Positions 16,005 through 25,498 are shown, counted from the stretch's first letter. The stretch is 27,163 nucleotides of DNA from Gracilaria caudata (GCA_030374735.1 JASCIV010000270.1:1-27163), one strand, 5' to 3'. Program-made: numbers and translations. The notes: generated from the letters alone by a model not told the origin.

Positions 16005-17039
16005 CTATCCGCCAACCTCGAAATGAGCGCTGTTAGACTGCTCGCTGGAAGGAATTTCCTCCTTCTCTTCTGCCGTAGGCTGTGTTCTCTTCTTTCTTGT
16101 GGATGTATCACCTTCTAATGCACCAACGACGCCCTTGGCAACATCACCAACAGCATCGTTTTGGATAACGTCATTCAAGGCACCACGAGCCCTATCACTT
16201 ACTCGAAAACTCTCGTCCATTTCTCTCGCAACAACTCCCGCTGCACCGCTGACATTGGTAGCAACCTTGTTCACACCTTCCGAAATCCCATAAGTCTTAT
16301 CGACCCCTTCTGCTGCCTCTTTACCCTTTTTAGCAACTTCGCCGACGGTTTTACTAACGCCATACTGCTGATCAAGATTTACGATAGCAGTCTTCGTTTG
16401 CTCGACCGTTTCGCTTACATGCAGTCGACGCTCCAGATCTTCACTGAGATGTCTGGCGCCCTTCTCAAGTCGCTCCGCAACATTCCTCGCGGCAGCAAAA
16501 GCGTTCCAGAAACCAGTTTGCACTGCCTTTGCATCAGGGAGCATTTTCTGTGGTGGTTGTTGACGGTGACGTGCTGTTTGCTCCGCATTGCTAGCCTCCC
16601 ATCGCTCATCAGAGGCTACTTTGACAGCAATAACGGAACCTCGAAAGTCTGCACCGTCCTTGTTGAGAGCTGCGGTAGCGGCGATAGAGTCTGCAAATTG
16701 AACGCGCACTCGTAAAAGACCATCCTTCTCTAAACGGCGTAGGCGTACGTTTGTTATAGGGGCTGAGTCAAGAAAGGAATCAAGATCGGCGCGAGATGAT
16801 GAGATTGGCAAGCCGTCAATGATCACCGCAGTTGGAGCACCTGTAGCGGGGGAGCTTTTCTCTTTATCTGTGGGCGATGTCTGTTGTCGAGGTTCGGGAA
16901 TGGTGTCCTGGGTTGCATGCTGCGCGCTTGTAGTAGTTGATTCGGGAGCGGCATAGTGTTGACCCGACTGGAAAACAAGGACATCCTCGTCCTCGTCTAG
17001 GCCTTCGTCCAGTACGAAATCTGCTGATGAGGACGCCAT
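16005..17039 (-). CDS. RRM-type protein related to BPA1 / Vip1
   Basis: 344 residues from the ATG at 17039; the frame upstream begins only with TTG. Residues 1-65 are acidic then Gln/Ser/Thr-rich. About 68-145 form an RRM-like fold (TAVIIDGLPISSSRADLDSF, then LLRVRVQFADSIAATAALN, then GSVIAVKVA). The RNP1 aromatic residues are missing, so RNA binding is doubtful. About 190-305 contain four copies of a 27-29 residue unit ending in LERRLHVSETV, LDQQYGVSKTV, VDKTYGISEGV and MDESFRVSDRA. This RRM plus helical repeat layout matches plant BPA1 (partner of the lipid-transfer protein ACD11) and fission-yeast Vip1. The C-terminus is Lys/Glu-rich. Function in this organism is unknown. Confidence 0.82.
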   Translation of the reverse strand: MASSSADFVLDEGLDEDEDVLVFQSGQHYAAPESTTTSAQHATQDTIPEPRQQTSPTDKEKSSPATGAPTAVIIDGLPISSSRADLDSFLDSAPITNVRLRRLEKDGLLRVRVQFADSIAATAALNKDGADFRGSVIAVKVASDERWEASNAEQTARHRQQPPQKMLPDAKAVQTGFWNAFAAARNVAERLEKGARHLSEDLERRLHVSETVEQTKTAIVNLDQQYGVSKTVGEVAKKGKEAAEGVDKTYGISEGVNKVATNVSGAAGVVAREMDESFRVSDRARGALNDVIQNDAVGDVAKGVVGALEGDTSTRKKRTQPTAEEKEEIPSSEQSNSAHFEVGG

Positions 17040-18211
17040 GAGAAATCCTGCATGGGAAGCGTTGCGGTCGTGGAAAGGATTGTGCTGTCGTTGCAAGACC
17101 AGAGTACAAGGGTAGTCGTGACGACTTCCAAGTTGGTTGCACCGCCTTCCTGCAAAACGTGTTCAGATTTGATCTCTGCCAATGGGCAACGATCACAGCT
17201 CAAAGACAAATACGGTATGTCGTTCACCGTGCACACGTGTATAACGTGAACATCTGTCCACTGCTCACTGGTTTGGGCCTGTAGTACAGGCCCTGTACAT
17301 GCATGTACCGTCGTAGAGTTACCGACGCATGTCGATGCGCGATCGCCATGTTCATGAACCGGCCCTCGTTCGGCGAGAGCTGTCGTTCTGAATTCAGAAA
17401 CTGAATCGAAACTCGCGAGGCTTTCCTTCTCTACAATGAGAACTGCGAGCAGATGAAATCCAGCGTGGGAACATCATCCCCAAGACGCAGCTGGCTTTCG
17501 AAATTTGTATAGTTCTGACGCAGAAGCTTTGCGCGACAGGACAAGCACAAGACTAGCTTGTACATAACGCATTCCTGTGATGAAATTGCGCACGGGCGGA
17601 CAGAGAGTGGTGCGTACAACCCACACAAGTCATCTGCTGAATGTGCTGGCCTCCGGCCTTTCTGAGGAACTTTTCGTGTTGTTGCTATGTTTTCTAACTT
17701 ATGGGGCGAGCCTCTCGTTACCAGTTATCAGATTTCAACTCTTCACGCCCGTTTGAAATCGGGCCCTCTTTTTCATTTTAACCACTAGTACCATATCTAA
17801 TTCTAGGAGTTGTCCAGCAGCTTTCACTGAAACGAAAGGGCAATTTAACGACCGTTGCTGCACGTCAAAACGTTGTCGTCGTCTACTACGAGAACCCCCC
17901 ATTGCCGTTGCACTTGACTGTTGACACCCAGTTTCTAGAAATATAGGTTATTCACGAATACGCACGCTTTCAGAGCGTTCGGCTGCCCAAGAAGCAAACG
18001 GTGCGCCGCCCACGACGATTGCAAGCATATCATAAATTCAAACCTGTCAGTCCGTTGTTCACTGCCAATCGACGTACCTTTCAATATCCTTGGCTATCTA
18101 CTTCTGCCGTACACGCCCATGTCTCCGGAACTAAACACTGTCGTTTATAACTACATGTCTTTTTCTCAACTGCGCCCCGCGTGAACGATCTTGAATCAAG
18201 GCATTTACCAA
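17040..18211. promoter_or_regulatory. long divergent intergenic region with CACGTG and nested palindromes
   Basis: 1172 nt between divergent start codons. It holds a perfect CACGTG at 17234-17239 within ACACGTGT. Just after it come two back-to-back inverted repeats: GGGCCTGTA/TACAGGCCC (17275-17293) and the 14-bp palindrome GTACATGCATGTAC (17295-17308). A 65-codon minus frame at 17628-17431 has no family resemblance. No RNA gene was recognised. Confidence 0.45.
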
Positions 18212-18806
18212 ATGTTGGCCACAACCTTCTTTCGTAAGAGTTCGCAACAGCAACAAGATAATGTAGAACGTGAAGTCTCGGAAGCTGCAGAGTCATTGTC
18301 CCAACTTCTGCGGATTGCTGAACTTCGCACTAACTCCCATCATCATCATGTTCCTAAGAACGCAGAGACCGAAAGAACTATTGGGAACGCCATTCAAAAA
18401 CTTGAAGTTTTGCAAAGAAGACTTGTTCGACATAAAGAAATTGTTGATCTAATACAAGTGTTTGAGAACGAAATAGCGAAGAAAACCGAGGAGTCGAAGA
18501 AGAGAGAGTGTGAGCTGGAACAATGGATTGTTCAGGCAAACATGCAACGAGTGACTCTACTAACGAAAAGAGATGAGATTGCGAATCAACTCGCTGTTAT
18601 GAAGAGGAAATTGCAGGTACGTGTGAAGTTTCATTGCTTTTGAGAAACATCATCAGTCCATCTGACATTGTTCCTCGTGTGTCTGGTTTCACGGGCAACA
18701 GGCGGAGGACAATACAGATACTCGCGGTGAAGGAAGAAACCTGAGATTTGCAAAGCTATGTGACGGCGACTGGGATGACGCGCTTGACATCGATGAAGAC
18801 GCATGA
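18212..18806 (+). CDS. coiled-coil protein with acidic C-terminus, two exons
   Basis: Exons 18212-18616 and 18702-18806 give 169 residues. The intron (18617-18701, 85 nt) starts GTACGT after CAG, ends ACAG and is phase 0. Reading through instead ends nine codons later, so the spliced form is preferred. The frame before 18212 has only a TTG. Residues 1-50 contain a Gln run and a His run. About 55-140 form a long coiled coil (IQKLEVLQRRLVRHKEIVDL, then KKTEESKKRECELEQWIVQA). The tail RFAKLCDGDWDDALDIDEDA is strongly acidic. The shape recalls small complex subunits such as Mediator subunits, but no family can be claimed. Confidence 0.72.
18617..18701 (+). other. spliceosomal intron of the coiled-coil gene
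   Basis: 85 nt with GTACGT donor and CAACAG acceptor, and a CTGAC branch-like site about 38 nt before the acceptor. It has the same donor hexamer as the other intron in this window. Confidence 0.75.
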
Positions 18807-19407
18807 ATGCTCGTCTTTAGACACCAGCAAATGGGATCCCACAAACACGTCTCACGACTTCATCGCCATGAACAATCGCCTGTGCATAATTTGTGCGTGT
18901 CCCGTAACAATACACTCTGGACCTCATTGAACGTGCTCTCCGCAGTGTTCGAGTGATTCTTCACTGATTTTGGTTTCTTTGCGTGGAAAGCAGAGTGTTT
19001 ACAAAAACTCTTCACGTGTTTAATATGACATAGATACATGGATGTGAGCATAACGTTACCGTGCCTGCTCTCGAAGCCTGTTGTTTTGTTCGTGGCGGAA
19101 TTGAAGCGGAGCTTCAGTCTACAAAAGCAAAATCAGCAAACTTAGAATTCCCGGCCCTCACCAGATGGCATGAAGTGCAAGATGCTTCGACCTACAGTCT
19201 GCAATCGAACCTGAGAGGGTCAGCAGTTGAAACACCATGGTAACACATATGCCATCAACGCCATACGGAATAAAACGAGATACTCCCTTCTGAGTCGCGC
19301 AAAGAAAGGTGTCTGTGTCTCTTGGAGAAACCTTTCTTTTCTGCATGGTATAGACTATGTCAAGAGTCTTCAGGTGTCACAACTGACCTCAAAAGATATG
19401 CATAGGT
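18807..19407. other. convergent 3' intergenic region
   Basis: About 600 nt between two facing genes. Only short frames occur. A CACGTG at 19013-19018 sits outside any promoter I recognise. Nothing else is supported. Confidence 0.4.
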
Positions 19408-22400
19408 TCAATCGTCTTCTTCGCTTTCATCCCATATTATGCGTGATTTCACTACAAAGGCTTTAACAACGATTTCACGGTCTCCGGACTCATCCAGTCG
19501 GTTTTTGACCACTATCCGCTCCTCAAACCTTCCCTCAGCAGTTGGGGCGTAGATAAATGGGACGGCCTTTGTATAATACGGACTGATGGCACCGTGAAAG
19601 CTAGCTCCGAGGTTAAACCGCAAATCGCGGGAGTCGAGAGCCCCTAATTTCCGGATCTCGTACAACAGAGGTGTCTCAGAAAGGTTTACAATATTGAAAG
19701 CCTTATCTCTTTGCTCCCCAACAGAAATGACCCCAAAGTTCAAATGGCTAAGTGGTGAGATATTCATCGCACTCTTGCATGCACGCATTGTGAATGGTAC
19801 TTCTCTCTCTGTGGATGCCTCACCAGCTTCAACAGCTTCCCGTAAGCGCATCCCCATCTTCGGGTCTTCTGTCTCGAGTGCACCGAGTCGTTCCTGATCG
19901 AATTCTAACATTCGAATCTTCATTCTACGTTCAACCACACGAAGTTTTGTTGTCCGGCGTACATCTCTATCTGTCAATCGTAGTGAAACAATTATGATAC
20001 ATTGAGCTTCCGCATCCAAAGAAATTACATCTGTTTCAGATAGACACCCATCTGTAAGAGCTGCTTGCAATAACTTCACAGGGCGGAACATCTTGTCTGC
20101 AAACTGCTTTTCTGCATCGTGATTCTCGAAAAATGTTGGGATCGAATCTGTTTTGCTCACATCATAGGCATCTAAGCATTTGATAAGCTCTTTTAAGGGC
20201 TTCCGGCGCTCCCATTCCCCATTTTGTGATGCGTGATTTTCATGTTCGGTCCACGAGTATAGAGGCGGGCCACGTGAATAATCTTCATCATATCCCTTGC
20301 TCTCGGTCAACAAGCAACTACTACCATGTTTCGCAAGCGAACCGGGCTTGCCGATACCAGGATCTAAGATCGCAAGCGATGTCCGACTAGATTCTGGATC
20401 CCGTGATGTAAGCGTAGGATCATTCGCCCAAAATCGTACAACGCCAGGAATTGATGGTAAAGAATCTTTCCAAGTAACGCGAGGGCCGTTTTGCGGGCAC
20501 TCTGGGGAGTTCACTGGCGTGGAACGTTGTTCACTTGAAGCATACGTGGTTGTGCCACTGAAATTCTCAAAGCGCAGTACGAGCCGTTGTTGAGTTTCGT
20601 TTCTTATACGAAAAGCCCGTATTGTCGGATGGTTCGCAACAACAACCCCTACGTCAATTTCATTTGTGGGCTCTGGTGCTAAAATCTTATAGAATAATGC
20701 GTGGAAACTAATGCCTCGACGATCAACGCAGTTTGCTCGGAGTGTGAACACCATCTTCTGTGCATTTGGATTCCGTTTGTTAGTGATGCTGATTTCCTTA
20801 TGATACTTAGGGTTGACATGTAGCGGCACAAAGTTCAAACTAAGTTCAAACTTCTTTCTAGGTTCAATACATATATCATGCGAAGCCGCAACCACACAGC
20901 GGGAAACGTAATGGATTGAAAGAGCAGCTGGCAAGTCGGAAGAATTAATCAACCGGATGGCGCTAGTATATGTGGTCAGTAAATCGCAGGTCCCGAGCTG
21001 AACCTCGCTTTGCTCTAGTTGAACGTCGGATTCGCAAACACGGGAGCTACACGATACGATTCGGCGTTCCCCAGAGGGAAGGGCAAAGAGAAGCTGGAAA
21101 TGTTTTTCTCGGAGCTTTCCGTCGAGTTGAATACTGGAAGTACTAACTTTCGCAACATCTGTTTTACCCACAAGCATTTTTGGCACATACCACACGCGCA
21201 TACGGCGGGCTTGGCCAGGTCGCAATGAGATGTTCTCCTCGAACTGCGGTAGTGCCTCATCTGCAATATGTTCTTCGTCATCAACCGAATCGCTTGGCAG
21301 TACCTGTGACGAAACCGGATTTGGAATCGCTCTGATTCCCGAAAACCATCCCTGTGTTTCATCGCTCGTCCTTGTGCGCTCTCTTGACGAGACATCTCCA
21401 TTGAGTAACTCGGCAACATCTGGGGGAAGTTCTTGATCATCTGCATCCTGTTCCGATTGGGTTTTGTTTTCATTTTCATTTTCATCCTCATCGAGTAAAC
21501 CTTCCTGTGATGATATTCGAGCGTGTTCATTGTGGTCGTTAGTCCAGTCGTGTGTAATCTCATATGAAATCTCATCGCGATTATCAGACAGAAGCGCGAT
21601 GTTGACTGCTTCAGAGTAACTGCTGCGCACTTCAATCTCCTTAAATGTTGAGCAGTACGCATAACAGTCTTCAAAGTCGAGAGTATCGCCACAAGATATG
21701 TGAATTCCGTGCGCCACAAGCTGGCTCTTGGGAGATGCGAGTACGCGAACATGCCAGAAGTTATCGGCATTTTCCAAGTTCTGAACTGATAACCAGTACT
21801 CCTCAGAACCCTCCTTGGAAGCCAGAAAGCCAACTCTAACAGCCTTTGTGCTGCGCTCATCGAGACGTATGGCTTCCGGGTTCAAATCAGATCCAGTAAC
21901 GGGGTCAACGAAACGGAACTGTACATCGGACGGTGGGTTAGGCACCAATGGCAAACCCACCGATATGGAAAACACCGTAGACAACTGGCTCTTGTTGCGC
22001 ACCGAGAGATCCCTGTATGCCCAGTTTGCCACAATACAATGAGCGAAGTGCAAAACACATAGTTGGGGTTGAAGCCATGATTCGCAGCAGCTACCCGAAA
22101 GGCTCAGTTTGGCGAGTTCCACAGAAGTTTTGACATGGACTGCGACAAGGTGTCCCGCAAACGGGATTGGATTCCTGGTAAGATTGTGCGGCTGTATGTC
22201 AGGATAAACATCTGATACGTTTCGTTTCCAAGCGTTTTGGGTGGTAAGATGCAACGCGTATACACCAACGAAATTCGCTGGCACAGTTATCGAATTTGGT
22301 CGTGAATCGACATGGTTGACGAGAGAAGGACTGTTTACAGACTCGCTTGTGCTCGACATGGAGATGTGATTGTCCCCAGCCTCGAAGTCACCGCTTTGCT

Positions 22401-22611
22401 TTTGAATTTGAGGCGCAATACGTAGAAGAGATAAGAAACAACGAAGCTGCTCCGAAAGTGTTAGACAGACGTGGAGTGGGCTCGCGGACGTGTTCTCGAT
22501 GCGGAGCAACACGTTGTGCACTCGAGCACTAGACGAAGCGATAGTTCCCAGGTTTATGGTGTCAGCGCCGGTGGGAGCCGACATGCGCATCACATCGGCT
22601 TCGCGATCCAT
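19408..22611 (-). CDS. large ASH/MSP-type beta-sandwich repeat protein
   Basis: 1067 residues from the ATG at 22611; the frame continues upstream to 22779 but only to a GTG. Several immunoglobulin-like sandwiches of the ASPM-SPD2-Hydin/MSP type are visible. The clearest is at about 950-1050 (LSHLNFGVISVGEQRDKAFN, IVNLSETPLLYEI, then FEERIVVKN). A second is at about 550-650 (VQLGTCDLLTTYTSAIRLIN, then HKEISITNKRNP). The N-terminal 60 residues also fit (NLGTIASS..RVHNVLLRIEN). A disordered acidic stretch (DEDENENENK onward) lies near 385-455. The C-terminus is acidic (WDESEEDD). ASH domains occur in ciliary, centrosomal and vesicle-coat-associated proteins. No membrane segment is seen. Exact role unknown. 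Confidence 0.78.
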   Translation of the reverse strand: MDREADVMRMSAPTGADTINLGTIASSSARVHNVLLRIENTSASPLHVCLTLSEQLRCFLSLLRIAPQIQKQSGDFEAGDNHISMSSTSESVNSPSLVNHVDSRPNSITVPANFVGVYALHLTTQNAWKRNVSDVYPDIQPHNLTRNPIPFAGHLVAVHVKTSVELAKLSLSGSCCESWLQPQLCVLHFAHCIVANWAYRDLSVRNKSQLSTVFSISVGLPLVPNPPSDVQFRFVDPVTGSDLNPEAIRLDERSTKAVRVGFLASKEGSEEYWLSVQNLENADNFWHVRVLASPKSQLVAHGIHISCGDTLDFEDCYAYCSTFKEIEVRSSYSEAVNIALLSDNRDEISYEITHDWTNDHNEHARISSQEGLLDEDENENENKTQSEQDADDQELPPDVAELLNGDVSSRERTRTSDETQGWFSGIRAIPNPVSSQVLPSDSVDDEEHIADEALPQFEENISLRPGQARRMRVWYVPKMLVGKTDVAKVSTSSIQLDGKLREKHFQLLFALPSGERRIVSCSSRVCESDVQLEQSEVQLGTCDLLTTYTSAIRLINSSDLPAALSIHYVSRCVVAASHDICIEPRKKFELSLNFVPLHVNPKYHKEISITNKRNPNAQKMVFTLRANCVDRRGISFHALFYKILAPEPTNEIDVGVVVANHPTIRAFRIRNETQQRLVLRFENFSGTTTYASSEQRSTPVNSPECPQNGPRVTWKDSLPSIPGVVRFWANDPTLTSRDPESSRTSLAILDPGIGKPGSLAKHGSSCLLTESKGYDEDYSRGPPLYSWTEHENHASQNGEWERRKPLKELIKCLDAYDVSKTDSIPTFFENHDAEKQFADKMFRPVKLLQAALTDGCLSETDVISLDAEAQCIIIVSLRLTDRDVRRTTKLRVVERRMKIRMLEFDQERLGALETEDPKMGMRLREAVEAGEASTEREVPFTMRACKSAMNISPLSHLNFGVISVGEQRDKAFNIVNLSETPLLYEIRKLGALDSRDLRFNLGASFHGAISPYYTKAVPFIYAPTAEGRFEERIVVKNRLDESGDREIVVKAFVVKSRIIWDESEEDD

Positions 22612-23002
22612 GGCAACGGCCGCCAGGAACACATAAGCGCGAACCGCGTGAATCTGTTTGACGGCGGCGGAGGGAGCTGGGCCCTCCACCCGCTGATCTG
22701 CTGCGGTGAAGAACAACAGCGCAGCCGAGACCCCGCTGCGGACTCCGCAGTGCGGAATGGCGCATAAAGCGCAGGTCACGTGGGACGCGTGACGCTAAGG
22801 GCACGCTTTTGGTGGAAAAAAAAGTTGTTACAACGCCAACGTCGATACCGCAAACCGAGCCCTCACGAGCTCGTAACTTTACTGTACCGATTACTCCGCG
22901 GCCCGGCGCGTTTGCCCGTTCAGCCACGCGTGCATCCTCTTCCTCAATAACCGCCATAACCGCGTCACCTATCAACGCCTACTACCTTACCTTCGGAAAT
23001 CC
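22612..23002. promoter_or_regulatory. divergent promoter region with CACGTG and GCGTGACG
   Basis: 391 nt between divergent start codons. GTCACGTG lies at 22775-22782 (CACGTG core 22777-22782), followed five bases later by GCGTGACG (22787-22794). The same two elements occur in the divergent promoter at 25318-25498. Confidence 0.5.
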
Positions 23003-23728
23003 ATGGTGAACCGCAAGCGCACCATCTCCGAGCTTCGCACCACCGAAGTGGTCACGTCGGAGCCTGTGCTTGTCGGCGAAGGCAAATGGTCCCCGCGTCA
23101 CAAGCACTACGTGTATCCGGCAGTCGATTATCAGGGCACCCGCTTCCGCATCGGTGATCATGTCGCCATGTACACCGGCGACAAGTCCGACGGCCGCGAG
23201 TGGATTTGCGTGTTAGAAACTCTCTACAAGGACCCCGAAGACGGTTGTGCAAAGTTCAAAGGCAGATGGTTCTGGTCCGTTCAAGACGTGAAGGAACATA
23301 AAAAAGAAGATAGCGAAGATATGCGTCCAAGCAAATGCGAGAGCAATGAGCTCATATGCTGTGATAACCGAGATACAAACCTGGTCGAATCCATTAGTAG
23401 AAAGGCTTGCATATTGAGTTTCGATAATTTCGCACTTGTTAGAAGAACCGTGTTGAAAAATGATTCGCCTTGGAAGAGGATCTACTTCTGTGAGCGACAG
23501 TTCTATCACAAGGCACATCGTTTCAGTGAGTTGAACTCCATTCTCTTCCCGGGCGATCCCATACCGAATGACTTACGAAAGGCTGCCGGGTTGCCACCGC
23601 AGGAACACACAGAACTGGAAAGCGAAGTCGACTACGACAACGCCTACCATGAACCCGAACTCACCGCCCGCACAAAACGAAAGACGCGCAACGAAAAGCT
23701 AACGTCAGAACCAATACTACTGTGGTAG
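23003..23728 (+). CDS. BAH-domain protein
   Basis: 241 residues with a clear ATG. The BAH domain spans about residues 40-170: FRIGDHVAMYTGDK, then WICVLETLYKDPEDGCAKFK, GRWFWSVQDVKEH, NELICCDNRDTNLVESISRK and ACILSFDNF. After it, WKRIYFCERQFYHKAHRF matches the conserved Phe-Cys stretch that usually closes BAH modules in plant and fungal chromatin readers. No PHD finger, methyltransferase or Orc1 ATPase domain is present, so it is a stand-alone BAH protein, probably binding histone tails in the nucleus. The last 40 residues are basic and low in complexity. It faces the Trm11 gene at its 3' end, with 71 nt between the stop codons. Confidence 0.88.
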   Translation: MVNRKRTISELRTTEVVTSEPVLVGEGKWSPRHKHYVYPAVDYQGTRFRIGDHVAMYTGDKSDGREWICVLETLYKDPEDGCAKFKGRWFWSVQDVKEHKKEDSEDMRPSKCESNELICCDNRDTNLVESISRKACILSFDNFALVRRTVLKNDSPWKRIYFCERQFYHKAHRFSELNSILFPGDPIPNDLRKAAGLPPQEHTELESEVDYDNAYHEPELTARTKRKTRNEKLTSEPILLW

Positions 23729-23799
23729 CCATACGCCCTGCAGTGCTGCCTTCTCAAACCGTTGTATATAAACTCCGCACCACATCCAGTTTCTTCGCG

Positions 23800-25317
23800 T
23801 CACATAAGCATTGTCTCCCGTGCTCGCAGACGTGATTCTGCTCGCTCTGGCTGCCGTAGAAGCTTACATGCCAAATCGACGTGTGCCGGCATTCGTGTCT
23901 GCACATTTTGCGAACTAAGCTGTCTCTCTCTTTCCCTTTGATTGCGCTCCGCTTCCATACCACCCAAACGAACCATTGTTATAAGTCTCCTACTCATCCT
24001 TGATGTGAGTGGTTGCTCACAGTTCGACACCAAATCAAGTGCAGGGTGGCAAGGGACGTCTTCAGGAGTGTAATCGTTTGTGGTAGGCAACCAGTACACC
24101 AATCGACCTCCAACAACCAATGTATTCACGGCGTACTGCAGCACACCTGCCAGAAAGTCTACAAATCTTACGCGCTGGGTGCCCTGGAAGTGATTGTGTT
24201 GCAAAGACGCATCTATGTGATCTTCTCTAAACACTTTCATACCTTCTTTAATCCCGTATGGTGGATCACAGACAATAGCATCAAATATACCCCCCTTCCG
24301 TTCAACAATGGGGCTATTCAGTACATCGGCGCGTACAATTCCAAGCGGAGCACAAAGTCCATATTGAGCGAAATTGGCAAGAATGGTAGCGTGATCTTTA
24401 CCCCGAAGCGCAAGAATGTTAATGTCCCCGCCAATAACATGCGCCCCTCTAACCGAGCAAGCAAGTAAGATGCCAGCAGTTCCACAGAACGGATCATTAA
24501 CAAGATCATCCTTCTTTACTTGTGCCATGTTAGCCATAACGAACGACAACTCTGCGTCCATACTGGTGGGTCCAATGTAGCACCTTCGTTTCAAAGAGTA
24601 TTGAGCGCCGACCTGCTTTTGTCCCTCAGCAACCTTCCTGGCCAAGAACACTTGTCGCGGTTCTCCATGAGGCGTGCCGTGTCCCTGAACAGGAAACGCA
24701 TCTTCAAGGATCCACAGCTGTTGATCAGCATTCTTCATTCGAACAACGCCCGGAAAAGTTCTTAACACATCAGAAAAGCGGTGAATTCGTTCCAATTGCT
24801 GCTCTACTGAATACTTTCTTCCGAACGCTTCGACGTTACAGCGAAAGGATGCCCTTCTCTTCTCACATCGTAAAGGTTCTAACGCATTGGCAAACCTGTC
24901 CGTATCAATTGAACGAACACACTCGGTATACGACACTCCATGCCCGCACGGAACGTATATAGCTCGCAGCAACACACACCTCGCTGCAGCTTGTTCAGCT
25001 TCTGAAATATCCTGCAGGTTAGCAAAATAAAATATCTCTCCGTACAACACGGAACCAGCCGGACCGCGCTTCGGATTAGCGGGTGTATACGTGCCGCTGA
25101 GCGTAGAGAACGTAGGAGTGAGGTTGAGGTCCAGGGAGGATTCTGGCTGTTGTCGAATCATCGCCAGCACGGAAACAAACTCCGGTAAACGCAGATCATT
25201 GTGCAGGCCTCTAAACTGGAGCAAGAAACGCATGGCGTGGGCGGCGTGGCGAAAGGTGTGGTTTGCCGTTGCTTCTCTCACAGCAACATCGGAGGCATGG
25301 AGCAGAGCCATAGTCAT
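23800..25317 (-). CDS. TRM11: tRNA (guanine-10-N2)-methyltransferase, Trm11 family
   Basis: 505 residues. The N-terminal part (about 29-200) starts MRFLLQFRGLHNDLRLPEF, the typical beginning of Trm11, and forms the NFLD/THUMP-like RNA-binding region. About 270-300 is the SAM-binding motif (DLVNDPFCGTAGILLACSV, then VIGGDIN). The catalytic DPPYG of N2-guanine methyltransferases follows at about 346-350 (AIVCDPPYGIKEG). With Trm112 the enzyme makes m2G10 in the cytosol. The ATG at 25317 adds 28 residues before the family start; an in-frame ATG at 25233 fits other Trm11 proteins better. The usual DP.TGTGG glycine loop reads DPFCGTAG here. Length is slightly above the usual 430-465 residues. Confidence 0.92.
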   Translation of the reverse strand: MTMALLHASDVAVREATANHTFRHAAHAMRFLLQFRGLHNDLRLPEFVSVLAMIRQQPESSLDLNLTPTFSTLSGTYTPANPKRGPAGSVLYGEIFYFANLQDISEAEQAAARCVLLRAIYVPCGHGVSYTECVRSIDTDRFANALEPLRCEKRRASFRCNVEAFGRKYSVEQQLERIHRFSDVLRTFPGVVRMKNADQQLWILEDAFPVQGHGTPHGEPRQVFLARKVAEGQKQVGAQYSLKRRCYIGPTSMDAELSFVMANMAQVKKDDLVNDPFCGTAGILLACSVRGAHVIGGDINILALRGKDHATILANFAQYGLCAPLGIVRADVLNSPIVERKGGIFDAIVCDPPYGIKEGMKVFREDHIDASLQHNHFQGTQRVRFVDFLAGVLQYAVNTLVVGGRLVYWLPTTNDYTPEDVPCHPALDLVSNCEQPLTSRMSRRLITMVRLGGMEAERNQRERERQLSSQNVQTRMPAHVDLACKLLRQPERAESRLRARETMLM

Positions 25318-25498
25318 CGTGAGTCACGTGTTACGCCGGCGAGCACTCCCCACTGCACTGGGGAGTCCCCAGAGCCCTTGCACTCCTGTCACGGCAGGCG
25401 TGACGAGTTGAGCTGCTGATATAAACGGGTAAACGCGTATCTCGAAGAGCCTTCTGCACTCCCATCTCGTCTCAAACACTTATGTTTCTCCTTCCAGC
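25318..25498. promoter_or_regulatory. compact divergent promoter (TRM11 / aldo-keto reductase)
   Basis: 181 nt between start codons. It contains CACGTG at 25325-25330, an 8-bp stem-loop (ACTCCCCA at 25345-25352, TGGGGAGT at 25359-25366), GCGTGACG at 25398-25405 and a TATAAA at 25420-25425, 74 nt before the reductase ATG. Confidence 0.55.

Noticed and set aside
18212..18806. Mediator subunit 4 identity for the coiled-coil protein
   Set aside because: Only the coiled coil and the acidic tail agree; no specific motif, so naming it would be guesswork.
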